64,000 nucleotides of DNA from assembly GCF_024112395.2 (NCBI RefSeq), contig NZ_CP078013.2, positions 434,001-498,000 of the forward strand, read 5' to 3'. Positions 55,507 through 63,337 of the stretch are shown here, in pieces; position 1 is the first letter of the stretch; the number at the start of each line of letters is the position of its first letter. The notes beneath the pieces were generated by a model that was not told where the DNA came from, ran no database searches, and saw only the letters and a list, made by a program, of their open reading frames with translations. Source of the stretch: Pseudomonas pergaminensis (GTDB lineage Bacteria; Pseudomonadota; Gammaproteobacteria; Pseudomonadales; Pseudomonadaceae). The translations under genes and the position numbers were made by a program.

Positions 55507-56206
55507 AGTCGTGTTGCTCCGCTTCGCTCAACGGCAGTTCGGCCGTGCTGTCCTGCATGCGCAGCACAGTGCTGTCGCCCTGGGTTTCCAGCAGTTGGAT
55601 GTTGTGCACCAGGTCGCCACCGTCGATATTGATCTGGGTGAAGACTTGCTTGAGCAGCAGCGAGCGTGGGATCAGCGTCAATTTCCACTGCTTGGCCTCG
55701 CCTTGCAGCTGCAACTCGAAGTCTCGCTGCAAGCCGCTGCTGTCGCCTTGCAGCACCGCCAGGAACAACCGGTTCTGTTCGGCGCCGGCGCTCTTGTTCG
55801 GCAGCAGTTGCCAGCCGTTGGCATCGCGGCGGGCAATGCCTTGGGCGCTGATGCGGTAGTCCTGTTGCAGCGGAGTTTTCAGCAGCCACAACAGGCCGTG
55901 GTCCTTGGCGAGCACGAAGGTGCCTTTGCTGACCAGCGGCTGGGGCAGGGCACGCAGGTGTTTTTCCTGGGTGAAGTTGCCGTGGATCACTGAGGGTTTG
56001 GCGAGCTGCTCGCTGAGTTGTTGCAAGTCAAAAGCGTGAGCCAGGCCTGGAATGCTGAACAACAAGATCAGCGCAATCCATGTGGGAGCGGCGGTGCGAC
56101 GATTCGACTTGCCAGCGAAGAACCCGAGGGCACCGCGCAGTGTCAGGCGGCTCGCGTTATCGTTGACGTCCATCGCGGGCAAGCCCGCTCCCACAGGGGA
56201 TCTCAT
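55496..56206 (-). CDS. LolA-like periplasmic carrier of the APE cluster, N-terminus extended by a REPIN
   Basis: A 236-residue LolA-family protein. The conserved part begins after TWIALILLFSIPGLAHA (signal peptide core) with FDLQQLSEQLAKPSVIHGNFTQEKHL, then SKGTFVLAKDHGLLWLLKTP and LIPRSLLLKQVFTQINIDGG. The ATG at 56206 overlaps the thioesterase stop (ATGA), like other junctions in this operon. Codons 5-42 are made of an inserted REPIN read in frame, so the signal peptide has about 38 extra residues before its hydrophobic core. The protein likely carries the lipid-linked pigment across the periplasm. Confidence 0.83.
   Translation of the reverse strand: MRSPVGAGLPAMDVNDNASRLTLRGALGFFAGKSNRRTAAPTWIALILLFSIPGLAHAFDLQQLSEQLAKPSVIHGNFTQEKHLRALPQPLVSKGTFVLAKDHGLLWLLKTPLQQDYRISAQGIARRDANGWQLLPNKSAGAEQNRLFLAVLQGDSSGLQRDFELQLQGEAKQWKLTLIPRSLLLKQVFTQINIDGGDLVHNIQLLETQGDSTVLRMQDSTAELPLSEAEQHDFAQ
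56082..56194. repeat. REPIN-like element inside the coding start of the LolA-like gene
   Basis: The right arm GCGGGCAAGCCCGCTCCCAC (56175-56194) and left arm GTGGGAGCGGCGGTGCGACG (56082-56101) bound a 113-bp element. The arms belong to two different REP subtypes, one the common GGCTTGCC type and one the GGTGCGACGATTCGAC type. The element is open in the LolA-like reading frame throughout. Confidence 0.85.
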
Positions 56207-56628
56207 TTCAGGGCTCTCTCTACGGCGTCGGTGAATACTTTGGGGGAGGCCAGCTGCATCTCGCGGCTGGCGATCTCTACTGCCACCTGCACGGTGCTGG
56301 CACGGGTCAAGCGCTCGCCACTGGCGAGGTCGGTGATCAGGTAATTGACCTTCAAGCGGTTCTCCCACTCCACCAGGCTGGCGCGCACGTTGAGGGTCTG
56401 GCCGAACACGGCGCCGCGTACGTAGCGCAGCTGCATGTCGATCACCGGCCAGGCGTAGCCCGATTCGAGCATCGCCGTGTAGTTATGGCCGATTTTGTCC
56501 AGCAGCGCGCAGCGCGCCACTTCCAGGTACTTCACGTAATGCCCGTGCCACACGACGTTCATGGTGTCGACGTCAAAAAACGGCACGAGGATTTCAGTGT
56601 CGCAATGCAGCACGCCCTGGCTACGCAT
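56203..56628 (-). CDS. apeK: APE acyl thioesterase (4HBT hotdog, ApeK-type)
   Basis: A 141-residue 4-hydroxybenzoyl-CoA-thioesterase-like protein starting MRSQGVLHCDTEILVPFFDVDTMNVVWHG. The motif FFDVDTMNVVWHGHYVKYLE contains the catalytic Asp region of YbgC/4HBT enzymes, and RYVRGAVFGQTLNV is a typical second half. It may release or proofread acyl chains on the ACPs. Its start overlaps the ammonia-lyase stop by 8 bp. Confidence 0.85.
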   Translation of the reverse strand: MRSQGVLHCDTEILVPFFDVDTMNVVWHGHYVKYLEVARCALLDKIGHNYTAMLESGYAWPVIDMQLRYVRGAVFGQTLNVRASLVEWENRLKVNYLITDLASGERLTRASTVQVAVEIASREMQLASPKVFTDAVERALK

Positions 56629-58162
56629 GCAGCCTCCAGTGTTGCTCGGCAATGCGTTGCAGGCACAGGCGCAACTCGCCCTCAAGGGCGCGGTCTTCGA
56701 TGACGGGTGGGAAGTCCTTGGCCAGCTCTTCGTGCATCGCCGCCAGGGCCGGCGGCAATGGGCGGGCGTCCTCGGCCTGAGCGCGCAGCCACACACCCTG
56801 GTTGGCGGCGAGCAAGGTTGCCGCGGCGACCTGTTCGGTCAGCTCCAGCACACGGATCGCATCGCGGGCGGCGATGGTGCCCATGCTCACCTTGTCCTGG
56901 TTATGGCACTCGGTGGAGCGTGAGAACACGCTGGCCGGCATGGTGTTTTTCAGGGCTTCGGCGGTCCAGGCGCTGGTGCCGATCTGCACGGCCTTGAAGC
57001 CGTGGTTGATCATGGCGCGGTCAGCCGGCGCGCCGGACAGGTTGCTCGGCAGCCCGTGGTTGTAACGCACGTCCACCAGCAGCGCGAGCTGGCGGTCCAG
57101 CAGGTCAGCGACGTTGGCGACCAGGGTCTTGAGGCTGTCCATGGCAAAGGCGATATGCCCGCCATAGAAATGCCCGCCATGCAGCACGCGCTCTTCTTCA
57201 GCGTCGATGATCGGGTTGTCGTTGGCGCTGTTCAGTTCGATCTCGATGAACGAACGCAGCCAGTTCAGGCTGTCGGCCAGCACGCCAAGGACGTGGGGCG
57301 CGCAACGCAGCGAATAACGGTCCTGCAGGCGATGCAGCGGCGCGGTCGGTGCATCGATGGCCAGGTCCTTGCGCAGCCAGGCGGCGACTTGCATCTGCCC
57401 CGGGTGCGGCTTGGCGGCGAACAGGCGCTCGTCGAAGTGTTCCGGGTTGCCTTGCAGCGCCACCACGTTCAGCGCGGTAATGCGCGTGGCGAGTTGCAGC
57501 AGGTAGTCGGCGCGGGCGAAGGCCAGGCACGCGAGGCCGGTCATCACGGCGGTGCCGTTCATCAGCGCCAGGGCTTCCTTAGGGCGCAGCACCAAAGGCG
57601 TCCAGCCCAACTCACGGTGCACGTCGGCCGCCTGGCGCCGTTCGCCACGGAACATCACTTCACGCTCGCCGGACAGGGTCGCGGCCACGTAGGACAGCGG
57701 GGTCAGATCACCGCTGGCGCCCACCGAGCCTTCTTCCGGGATCAGCGGCAGCACATCGTGTTCAAGGAAGGCGTGCAGGCGTTCGAGCAACTCTACGCGC
57801 ACCCCGGACACGCCGTGGCACAGCGACTGCAAGCGCGCAGCCAGCACCGCGCGGGTGGCTTGGGCATCGAGCAGCTTGCCCAGGCCACACCCGTGGAACG
57901 TGTACAGATGACGCGGCAGCGCTTCGACGTGCTGCAACGGCACCGCCACCACGCACGAGTCGCCGTAGCCGGTGGTTACGCCGTAGATCACGCCTTCCTT
58001 GTCCAGCAGCGAGTCGAGGAACTGCGCGCCCTTGGCAATGCGCTGGCGATACGCGGCGTCGTCCTGCAATTGGGTCGGCGCCTGACGGTTGGCCAAGGCC
58101 AGTACGTCTTCGATGCGCAAAGCGCGTTCGCCAAAGGTTACCGGCTCAAGATGCGTCGTCAT
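56621..58162 (-). CDS. Aromatic amino acid ammonia-lyase (HAL/PAL/TAL superfamily) of the APE cluster
   Basis: A 513-residue MIO enzyme that would deaminate an aromatic amino acid to a cinnamate-type starter. The cofactor triad Ala149-Ser150-Gly151 is in EGSVGASGDLTPLSY; Tyr60 is in VIYGVTTGYG; NSANDNPI is conserved. The pair that sets substrate choice aligns to Phe89-His90 (HLYTFHGCGLG): histidine lyases carry Ser-His, tyrosine lyases His-Leu and phenylalanine lyases Phe-Leu. It is thus neither a canonical HutH nor a typical TAL/PAL by that marker. It lies amid acyl transfer genes, not hut genes. Tyrosine is the likely substrate by pathway logic. Confidence 0.87.
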   Translation of the reverse strand: MTTHLEPVTFGERALRIEDVLALANRQAPTQLQDDAAYRQRIAKGAQFLDSLLDKEGVIYGVTTGYGDSCVVAVPLQHVEALPRHLYTFHGCGLGKLLDAQATRAVLAARLQSLCHGVSGVRVELLERLHAFLEHDVLPLIPEEGSVGASGDLTPLSYVAATLSGEREVMFRGERRQAADVHRELGWTPLVLRPKEALALMNGTAVMTGLACLAFARADYLLQLATRITALNVVALQGNPEHFDERLFAAKPHPGQMQVAAWLRKDLAIDAPTAPLHRLQDRYSLRCAPHVLGVLADSLNWLRSFIEIELNSANDNPIIDAEEERVLHGGHFYGGHIAFAMDSLKTLVANVADLLDRQLALLVDVRYNHGLPSNLSGAPADRAMINHGFKAVQIGTSAWTAEALKNTMPASVFSRSTECHNQDKVSMGTIAARDAIRVLELTEQVAAATLLAANQGVWLRAQAEDARPLPPALAAMHEELAKDFPPVIEDRALEGELRLCLQRIAEQHWRLHA

Positions 58163-59081
58163 CGGTCTTCCAGAAAGGGTAAAAGTTGAACCATTGTTGG
58201 GGCGCTTCCAGGCAGAACTGGCCCAGCCGTGCGGCGTAGCGCGCGGTCCACAGGGCTATGACCTGCTCGCGGGTGTTGCGTTTCCATTCGACGCGCGGCG
58301 CGAACGGCTCGATGCTCAGGCGATAGCGGCTGTTGTGCTTGAGGCACATCAGCAGGTTCACCGGGCATTTAAGCAGGCCCGCCAGCAGCCACGGGCCTTG
58401 GGGGAAGGCGGCGTCATGGCCGAGGAAATCCACGCGCACCGTGCGTCCGCCGTGCAACGGCACGCGGTCGCCGGCGATGGCCAGCCATTCACCGTCGTCC
58501 AGGCGCTGGCTGAGCAGCAGCATGGTGGCCGGGTCCAGCTCGCTGACCTGGATCAGGCGCAGGTGAGTGGCACCGGCTTCGCCCAGCAGGCGATTGAATT
58601 GTTCGGCGTGCTTGGTGTGCACCAGCACATTCATGGTGACCTGTTCACCGATCTCGGCGAGGGCACGGCACACCTCGAGGTTGCCCAGGTGCGCGCCCAC
58701 CAGCATCTGCCCGCGCTCGCCGCGCAGTTGCCCGCGCAATTGGGCCGGGTCGTTGATCTCGATCTGCTCCAGGCGCAGCTTGCCGTTCCACACGTCGAGT
58801 TTGTCGAGCAGCGAGTCGGCAAACGCCATGAACTGGCCGAAGACCTTCCAGTGGGTAGGCCGCAGTTCCTCACGCCCGCTCCAGTCGGCCAGGCGCTGCT
58901 GGTACTGCCAGGCGCTCTGGCGCGCGGTGCGGCCGAACAGGAAGAAGTACAACACGATGCCGTACAGCAGCGGGCTCAACACGCGGCGGCCAAGGACCTT
59001 GGCGGCGAAGGCGGTGAGCTTCATCAGCCAGTAGCTGCCGCGCTCTTCGCGGTCAGCCCAGTGCTTGGTGCTGTCGCTCAT
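58146..59081 (-). CDS. LpxL/HtrB-like acyltransferase of the APE cluster
   Basis: A 311-residue lysophospholipid/lipid A-type acyltransferase. One N-terminal membrane-associated helix (about 35-55, RRVLSPLLYGIVLYFFLFG) is followed by the catalytic HX4E motif in VGAHLGNLEVCRA and GDRVPLHGGRTVRVDFLG. In some APE clusters this domain is fused to a glycosyltransferase; here it is a separate gene joined to it by an ATGA overlap at 59078-59081. It probably adds an acyl chain to the lipid part of the pigment. The start MSDSTKHWADREERGSYW is at 59081. Confidence 0.85.
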   Translation of the reverse strand: MSDSTKHWADREERGSYWLMKLTAFAAKVLGRRVLSPLLYGIVLYFFLFGRTARQSAWQYQQRLADWSGREELRPTHWKVFGQFMAFADSLLDKLDVWNGKLRLEQIEINDPAQLRGQLRGERGQMLVGAHLGNLEVCRALAEIGEQVTMNVLVHTKHAEQFNRLLGEAGATHLRLIQVSELDPATMLLLSQRLDDGEWLAIAGDRVPLHGGRTVRVDFLGHDAAFPQGPWLLAGLLKCPVNLLMCLKHNSRYRLSIEPFAPRVEWKRNTREQVIALWTARYAARLGQFCLEAPQQWFNFYPFWKTDDDAS

Positions 59082-59812
59082 GCCTGCCACCGTCGCCACA
59101 GAATCACTGGCGCGCGCACCAGCATGCCGAAGAACAACCGGGTGTGCATGGCCGAGATGCGTACGTTGTCGCGGAACAGCCGGAAGTGCGACAGGCCGTC
59201 AGCCGGGTAATGCACCTGGGTCGGCAGCCAGCGCATCGGCTGGTTGCGCCAGGCCAGGCGCACCAGGATGTCCGAGTCGAAATCCATGCGCGTGCCGATG
59301 TAGGCCGAGTCCATCAGCGCCAGCACCGGCGCCAGTGGGTACACGCGAAAGCCGCACATCGAGTCGCGGATCTGCAGCGACAAGGTGTTGATCCATACCC
59401 ACACGTGGGTCAGGTAGCGCGCGTACAAACGGCCTTTGGGCACGCTATCGTCGTATTCGGGGTAGCCGCAGATAATGGCATCGGGATGCCGGCGCGAGGT
59501 GTCGATAAAGGTCTCGACTTCGCGCAGGTCGTGCTGGCCGTCGGCGTCGACTTGCAAGGCATGGCTGAAGCCCTGGCGTGCGGCTTCGCGGAAACCGGCC
59601 ATGACGGCACCGCCCTTGCCCTGATTGCTGGGCAAGGTCAGCAGGGTGACGTTATCCAGCGTCGCCAATTGCGCCAGTACGGCCGCGCAGGCGGGGCTGC
59701 TGCCGTCGTCGACCAGCAGGCAGGGCAGGCCGCTGTCCAGCAGGCTGCGGACCACGGCCGGTACGGCGGCTTCGTGGTTGTAGACCGGGATCAGGGCGCA
59801 GGGGTTATGCAT
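59078..59812 (-). CDS. Family 2 glycosyltransferase of the APE cluster
   Basis: A 244-residue GT-A fold glycosyltransferase starting [29 protein letters not shown] and the DxD-like ALQVDADGQHD motif bind the nucleotide sugar and metal; a DPM/DGS-like overall pattern (NQGKGGAVMAGFREA, GTRMDFDSDILVRL) suggests transfer to a lipid carrier. No transmembrane helices are obvious except a hydrophobic C-terminal stretch. It likely builds the sugar head of the pigment lipid. Its start overlaps the AMP-ligase stop by 8 bp. Confidence 0.87.
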   Translation of the reverse strand: MHNPCALIPVYNHEAAVPAVVRSLLDSGLPCLLVDDGSSPACAAVLAQLATLDNVTLLTLPSNQGKGGAVMAGFREAARQGFSHALQVDADGQHDLREVETFIDTSRRHPDAIICGYPEYDDSVPKGRLYARYLTHVWVWINTLSLQIRDSMCGFRVYPLAPVLALMDSAYIGTRMDFDSDILVRLAWRNQPMRWLPTQVHYPADGLSHFRLFRDNVRISAMHTRLFFGMLVRAPVILWRRWQA

Positions 59813-61475
59813 GCGCGGGCTCCAGTTGAATCCGGCCACTGGAACACGCCGCAACGCCATTGCGGTAGGCGAAATACAACTTGCCGCGTTGCGCATCAAA
59901 GCGCAGGTGCAGTTCGATCGCATCGCCAGGGCGCACTAATTGCTGGAACTTGAGCACTTCCATGCCGGCAAAGGTCGGCGGCAGATCGAGCAGTTGCTGG
60001 CCCAGGTTGAAGGCCCATTCCACCTGTACCACCCCCGGCAGCACCGGCGTGAACGGGAAGTGTCCGCTGAAATAGGCCAAGTCTGGCGGCACGCTCAGTT
60101 GCAAGGTCCATTCGCCGTCGGCTTCAACCTGCTCCAGCACTTCCGGCGTCTTCGGGCGGGCTGCCAGCAGCAGCGCCTCGACATCGGCCTGGGGCAGTTT
60201 GCCTTGGCTGGTCAGGGGCAACTGTCTCAACAACCGCCAGCGGCGCGGCAACGCCAGGGCTTCGCAATGTTGGCTCAGATGCTGGCGCAGGGTCTGGGTG
60301 AGCGTGCGTCGCCCCTGGTTGCGCAAGGCATGCAGCCCCTCGGCGCTCAGCACCACCAGCGCGCCGAGTGACGCGCGGTTTTCCTGCACCACGCCCAGGC
60401 GGGTTTCCGCGACCCAGGGGTGGTCCATCAATGCGTGCTCCAGCATGGGCAGGGAGATGCGTTTTTCTTCCAGCTTGACGATGCGATCCAGGCGGCCGAG
60501 CAGCTCGAAACGGCCATCGGCATGGATGCGTGCCGCGTCGGCGGTTTGCTCGACATGCCCCTCAGGCAGGTAAGGCGAGGCGATGCGCAGGGCGCCGTCG
60601 GCATCCTGGCTCAGTTGCACGTCGGCAAACGGCTGCCACGGCTGTGCGCCTTGACGCCAGGCAATGCCACCGGTTTCCGAGCTGCCGAGGATCTCGGTCG
60701 GCCATTGTTGCAAGCGGTCGTACAGGCTGCCGGCGGCTTCTACGGGCAGCGCGCCGCCAGATGAAAATACCCGCGACACCTGGCTCAGCGCCGGCCAGTC
60801 AAGGTTGTCGCCCATGCGCTTGAGCAGCGCCGGGCTGGCGACCCAGGCAAAGTGCGCGTGCTCGCGGCTGGCGCGCTGCATGTCTTCGGGGAAGGCCAGT
60901 TGTTTGCGCACAAAGGTGCGGCCGGCGCACAGCGGCCACAGCACGCGGAACAACAAGCCGTAGATATGCTGGGTGGCGACGCTGCCAATGATGCAGGCGT
61001 CTTTGAGGCCAGGACCCCACAGGGTTTCCAGGGCCTCGACTTCGTTGGCCAGTTGGCGCAGGTTTTTGTCGATGCGCTTGGGTTCGCCGCTGGAGCCGGA
61101 GGTGCACAGGCTCAATTGGCAAGCGTCGAGGTCGAGTGCTGCAGCGCTCAGTGGCGCCTCGTACAGCGCGTCCAGGTCCGCCGCTTCGGTCAGCCAGGCA
61201 TCGACGGCCTCATCCCAGCGTTGGCGGGTCTGAGGTTGCAAATCGGCGGGCATCAGCACGCTGACCCCGGCCCGCCAGGCGCCCAGCAGGGCAATCGCCA
61301 GCAGGCCGGCGTCTTCCAGGTACACGGCCAGGCGCTGGATACCCCGCGCTTGCAGGCCCGCCGCCAGGCTCAGGGACTGCTCCCACAGCTGCGCGTGATT
61401 CATGGCAGGTTCGGTGGTGACCCAACGCTGTTCCAGCGGCTCGAGCAACAAGTGCTCAAGTTTCAACCCATTCAT
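59805..61475 (-). CDS. Acyl-ACP ligase-dehydratase fusion (ApeH-ApeI)
   Basis: A 556-residue two-domain protein. Residues about 1-440 are an AMP-forming acyl ligase: P-loop [10 protein letters not shown] at 125-134, [13 protein letters not shown], and [22 protein letters not shown]. Residues about 450-556 are a FabZ-like hotdog with the active His472 in [19 protein letters not shown]. The ligase should load the cinnamate-type starter onto an ACP; the hotdog half corresponds to ApeI, partner of ApeP. In described E. coli and Xenorhabdus clusters these are separate proteins. ATG at 61475 overlaps the upstream stop by ATGA. Confidence 0.88.
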   Translation of the reverse strand: MNGLKLEHLLLEPLEQRWVTTEPAMNHAQLWEQSLSLAAGLQARGIQRLAVYLEDAGLLAIALLGAWRAGVSVLMPADLQPQTRQRWDEAVDAWLTEAADLDALYEAPLSAAALDLDACQLSLCTSGSSGEPKRIDKNLRQLANEVEALETLWGPGLKDACIIGSVATQHIYGLLFRVLWPLCAGRTFVRKQLAFPEDMQRASREHAHFAWVASPALLKRMGDNLDWPALSQVSRVFSSGGALPVEAAGSLYDRLQQWPTEILGSSETGGIAWRQGAQPWQPFADVQLSQDADGALRIASPYLPEGHVEQTADAARIHADGRFELLGRLDRIVKLEEKRISLPMLEHALMDHPWVAETRLGVVQENRASLGALVVLSAEGLHALRNQGRRTLTQTLRQHLSQHCEALALPRRWRLLRQLPLTSQGKLPQADVEALLLAARPKTPEVLEQVEADGEWTLQLSVPPDLAYFSGHFPFTPVLPGVVQVEWAFNLGQQLLDLPPTFAGMEVLKFQQLVRPGDAIELHLRFDAQRGKLYFAYRNGVAACSSGRIQLEPAHA

Positions 61476-62017
61476 ACGCGGCCTCGAACCCTTTGTCGTA
61501 CCAGCCATTCCACGGCAAACAACAGCCCCATCAGCCCGTAGGCGATCAGGCCGTTGTACAAAGTCCACCAGCTCAGCGGCGCCCACAGGGTGAGGGCGGC
61601 GGCGAGCAGGCCATTACACAGAAAAAACACGCTCCATACCACGGTCACCTGGCGGGTATACACGATGGCATGCGGGGGCAGCACCGGGTCGGTCATGCGC
61701 GCCAGGCGCTCGACCATCGGCGGGCCATATTTGAGGCTCAAGCCGAACAGCGCCAGCATGAAGGCACTGACCAGGCTCGGGTACCAGCGCAACAGGCGGG
61801 GGTTATCGAACCAGGCCAGCAGCAGGCAGAACACGATCACCGCCAGCGCCATCCAGCGGCTGCCGGGGCGTCGCGCGCCGGTCAGCGCGCGCAGTAGCCA
61901 CAGGCTGCCCAGTAGCAGGCCGAATTGCCATGGTGCAAAGTGCTCGGTGCCGTAATAGACCGCAAAGGGGTACAGCAGCCCCGCCAACAACAGGCCAAGG
62001 CCGATCAGCCGGCTCAT
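61472..62017 (-). CDS. apeG: Integral membrane protein of the APE cluster (ApeG-like)
   Basis: A 181-residue protein with about five to six transmembrane helices (for example LIGLGLLLAGLLYPFAVYY, MALAVIVFCLLLAWF, VWSVFFLCNGLLAAALTLW, LYNGLIAYGLMGLLFAVEW). It belongs to the COG4648-like membrane proteins regularly seen in APE clusters. Function unknown; it may anchor the assembly line at the inner membrane or take part in lipid transfer. Start and stop overlap neighbours by ATGA. Confidence 0.8.
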   Translation of the reverse strand: MSRLIGLGLLLAGLLYPFAVYYGTEHFAPWQFGLLLGSLWLLRALTGARRPGSRWMALAVIVFCLLLAWFDNPRLLRWYPSLVSAFMLALFGLSLKYGPPMVERLARMTDPVLPPHAIVYTRQVTVVWSVFFLCNGLLAAALTLWAPLSWWTLYNGLIAYGLMGLLFAVEWLVRQRVRGRV

Positions 62018-62268
62018 GCGGCAGGCTGGACCAGACGGTACACCGCCTCAACCACGTCGTTAACAGTGCGCACTGCCTTGAATTCCTCGGCGGCGATCTT
62101 CTTGCCGGTCTGGCGCTTGATATGGTCGATCAAGTCGACGGCATCGATGCTGTCGATTTCCAGGTCCTGGTACAGGTTGGCGTCAAGGGTGACGCGCTCC
62201 GGCGGCAGTTCAAACAGTTCCACCAAGGCGTCGCGCAGGGTGTTGAAAATATCGTCACGAGTTTGCAT
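62014..62268 (-). CDS. apeF: Acyl carrier protein (ApeF)
   Basis: An 84-residue ACP with the phosphopantetheine Ser40 in DLEIDSIDAVDLIDHIK. The four-helix ACP pattern is complete. It carries the growing polyene chain or starter. It lies 9 bp downstream of the second ACP gene. Confidence 0.9.
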   Translation of the reverse strand: MQTRDDIFNTLRDALVELFELPPERVTLDANLYQDLEIDSIDAVDLIDHIKRQTGKKIAAEEFKAVRTVNDVVEAVYRLVQPAA

Positions 62269-62277
62269 GGTCCGGTC

Positions 62278-62547
62278 TCAAGCTGCCTGTCTGGCCGTGA
62301 CGAACGCCGCAAGGCTGGCCACGTTGGTGAAGTGATTGCGGGTGTCCTTGGCGTCGGCATCGATCTTGATGCCGTACTTTTTCTGGATCGCCAGGCCCAG
62401 TTCCAGGGCGTCTACCGAATCCAGGCCGAGGCCTTCGCCGAACAGGGTTTGCTCGCTGCCGATGTCGTCGACGCTGATGTCTTCCAGGCCCAGGGCCTCG
62501 ATGATCAGCGTCTTTATGTCGTGCTCAAGGCGGTGTTGGTCGCTCAT
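62278..62547 (-). CDS. apeE: Acyl carrier protein (ApeE)
   Basis: An 89-residue ACP with Ser44 in GLGLDSVDALELGLAIQ. It is more divergent from FabF-pathway ACPs than its neighbour. Two ACPs side by side are standard in aryl polyene clusters. Its first 23 bp overlap the end of the upstream acyltransferase gene. Confidence 0.9.
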   Translation of the reverse strand: MSDQHRLEHDIKTLIIEALGLEDISVDDIGSEQTLFGEGLGLDSVDALELGLAIQKKYGIKIDADAKDTRNHFTNVASLAAFVTARQAA

Positions 62548-63337
62548 CTTCGGCGAGCTCCTTAATAAAATAGTGATGCAGGTAATCGTTGAGCTTGCGT
62601 GAGGCCTGGGGCGCGGGGCCCAGTGTTGCGAACGCCTGTGGTTCTATATCGGCACCCACGCGCAAACTGAAGTGAAAGCGGCATTTTGGGATGCGATACC
62701 AGGGTTCGGCCTTGGTCAGCGTGGTGGGGCTCACTTTAATCACCACCGGGGTGACGATTGTCGCACCCCGCAGCGCAATGGCGGCGCCACCGCGATGAAA
62801 GGCAGGCGCTGCGCCGGGTGTGGTGCGGGTGCCTTCCGGGAAAATGATCAGGGTCTGGCCTGCGCGCAAGGCGTCGGCGGCGGCATCGAGCATGTCCGAG
62901 CTACCGTCGTTGCTGATGTAGCCGGCGTCGCGCACGGGGCCGCGCATGAACGGGTTTTGGAACAGGCTCTGCTTGACCACGCAATTGGTCTGGCGCATCA
63001 GGCCGATCAGGAACACCACGTCGATCAGCGACGGGTGGTTGGCAATGATCATCTGGCCTGGGCGCCCGAGGTTTTCCGCGCCTTCGACGCTGTAGGTCAG
63101 CACGCCGGCGCGCTGCATCAGGCGGATAAAAAACCAGAACAGTTTGCTGATGGTGTGGCGGACACGGCGCTGGTGTTCTTCTGCGCTGCCTGGCAGGCAA
63201 CTGAGCAGTGGAAATACCAGCAGGCGCAGGCACAGCCCGCCTATGCCGAACAGGAAGAAGCTGGCGGCGGTGGCAAACAGGCGCCAGTAGTAGGCGTCCC
63301 GAGGCTTGTCGTTCACGGCTTGCGTTGCCAGTTCCAT
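62525..63337 (-). CDS. apeD: PlsC-like 1-acyl-glycerol-3-phosphate acyltransferase of the APE cluster (ApeD-type)
   Basis: A 270-residue acyltransferase. Hydrophobic segments near the N-terminus (about 20-48) place it at the inner membrane. The HX4D motif is in IIANHPSLIDVVFL, and the second substrate motif is IIFPEGTRTTPGA. It probably transfers acyl groups (possibly the polyene) to a glycerolipid-like acceptor. It overlaps both neighbours by about 25 bp. The start MELATQAVNDKPRDAYYW is at 63337. Confidence 0.88.
   Translation of the reverse strand: MELATQAVNDKPRDAYYWRLFATAASFFLFGIGGLCLRLLVFPLLSCLPGSAEEHQRRVRHTISKLFWFFIRLMQRAGVLTYSVEGAENLGRPGQMIIANHPSLIDVVFLIGLMRQTNCVVKQSLFQNPFMRGPVRDAGYISNDGSSDMLDAAADALRAGQTLIIFPEGTRTTPGAAPAFHRGGAAIALRGATIVTPVVIKVSPTTLTKAEPWYRIPKCRFHFSLRVGADIEPQAFATLGPAPQASRKLNDYLHHYFIKELAEDERPTPP

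Noticed and set aside
56621..58162. Histidine ammonia-lyase HutH
   Set aside because: No hut genes are nearby, the Ser-His selectivity pair of HutH is replaced by Phe-His, and it is embedded in the aryl polyene operon with overlapping genes.
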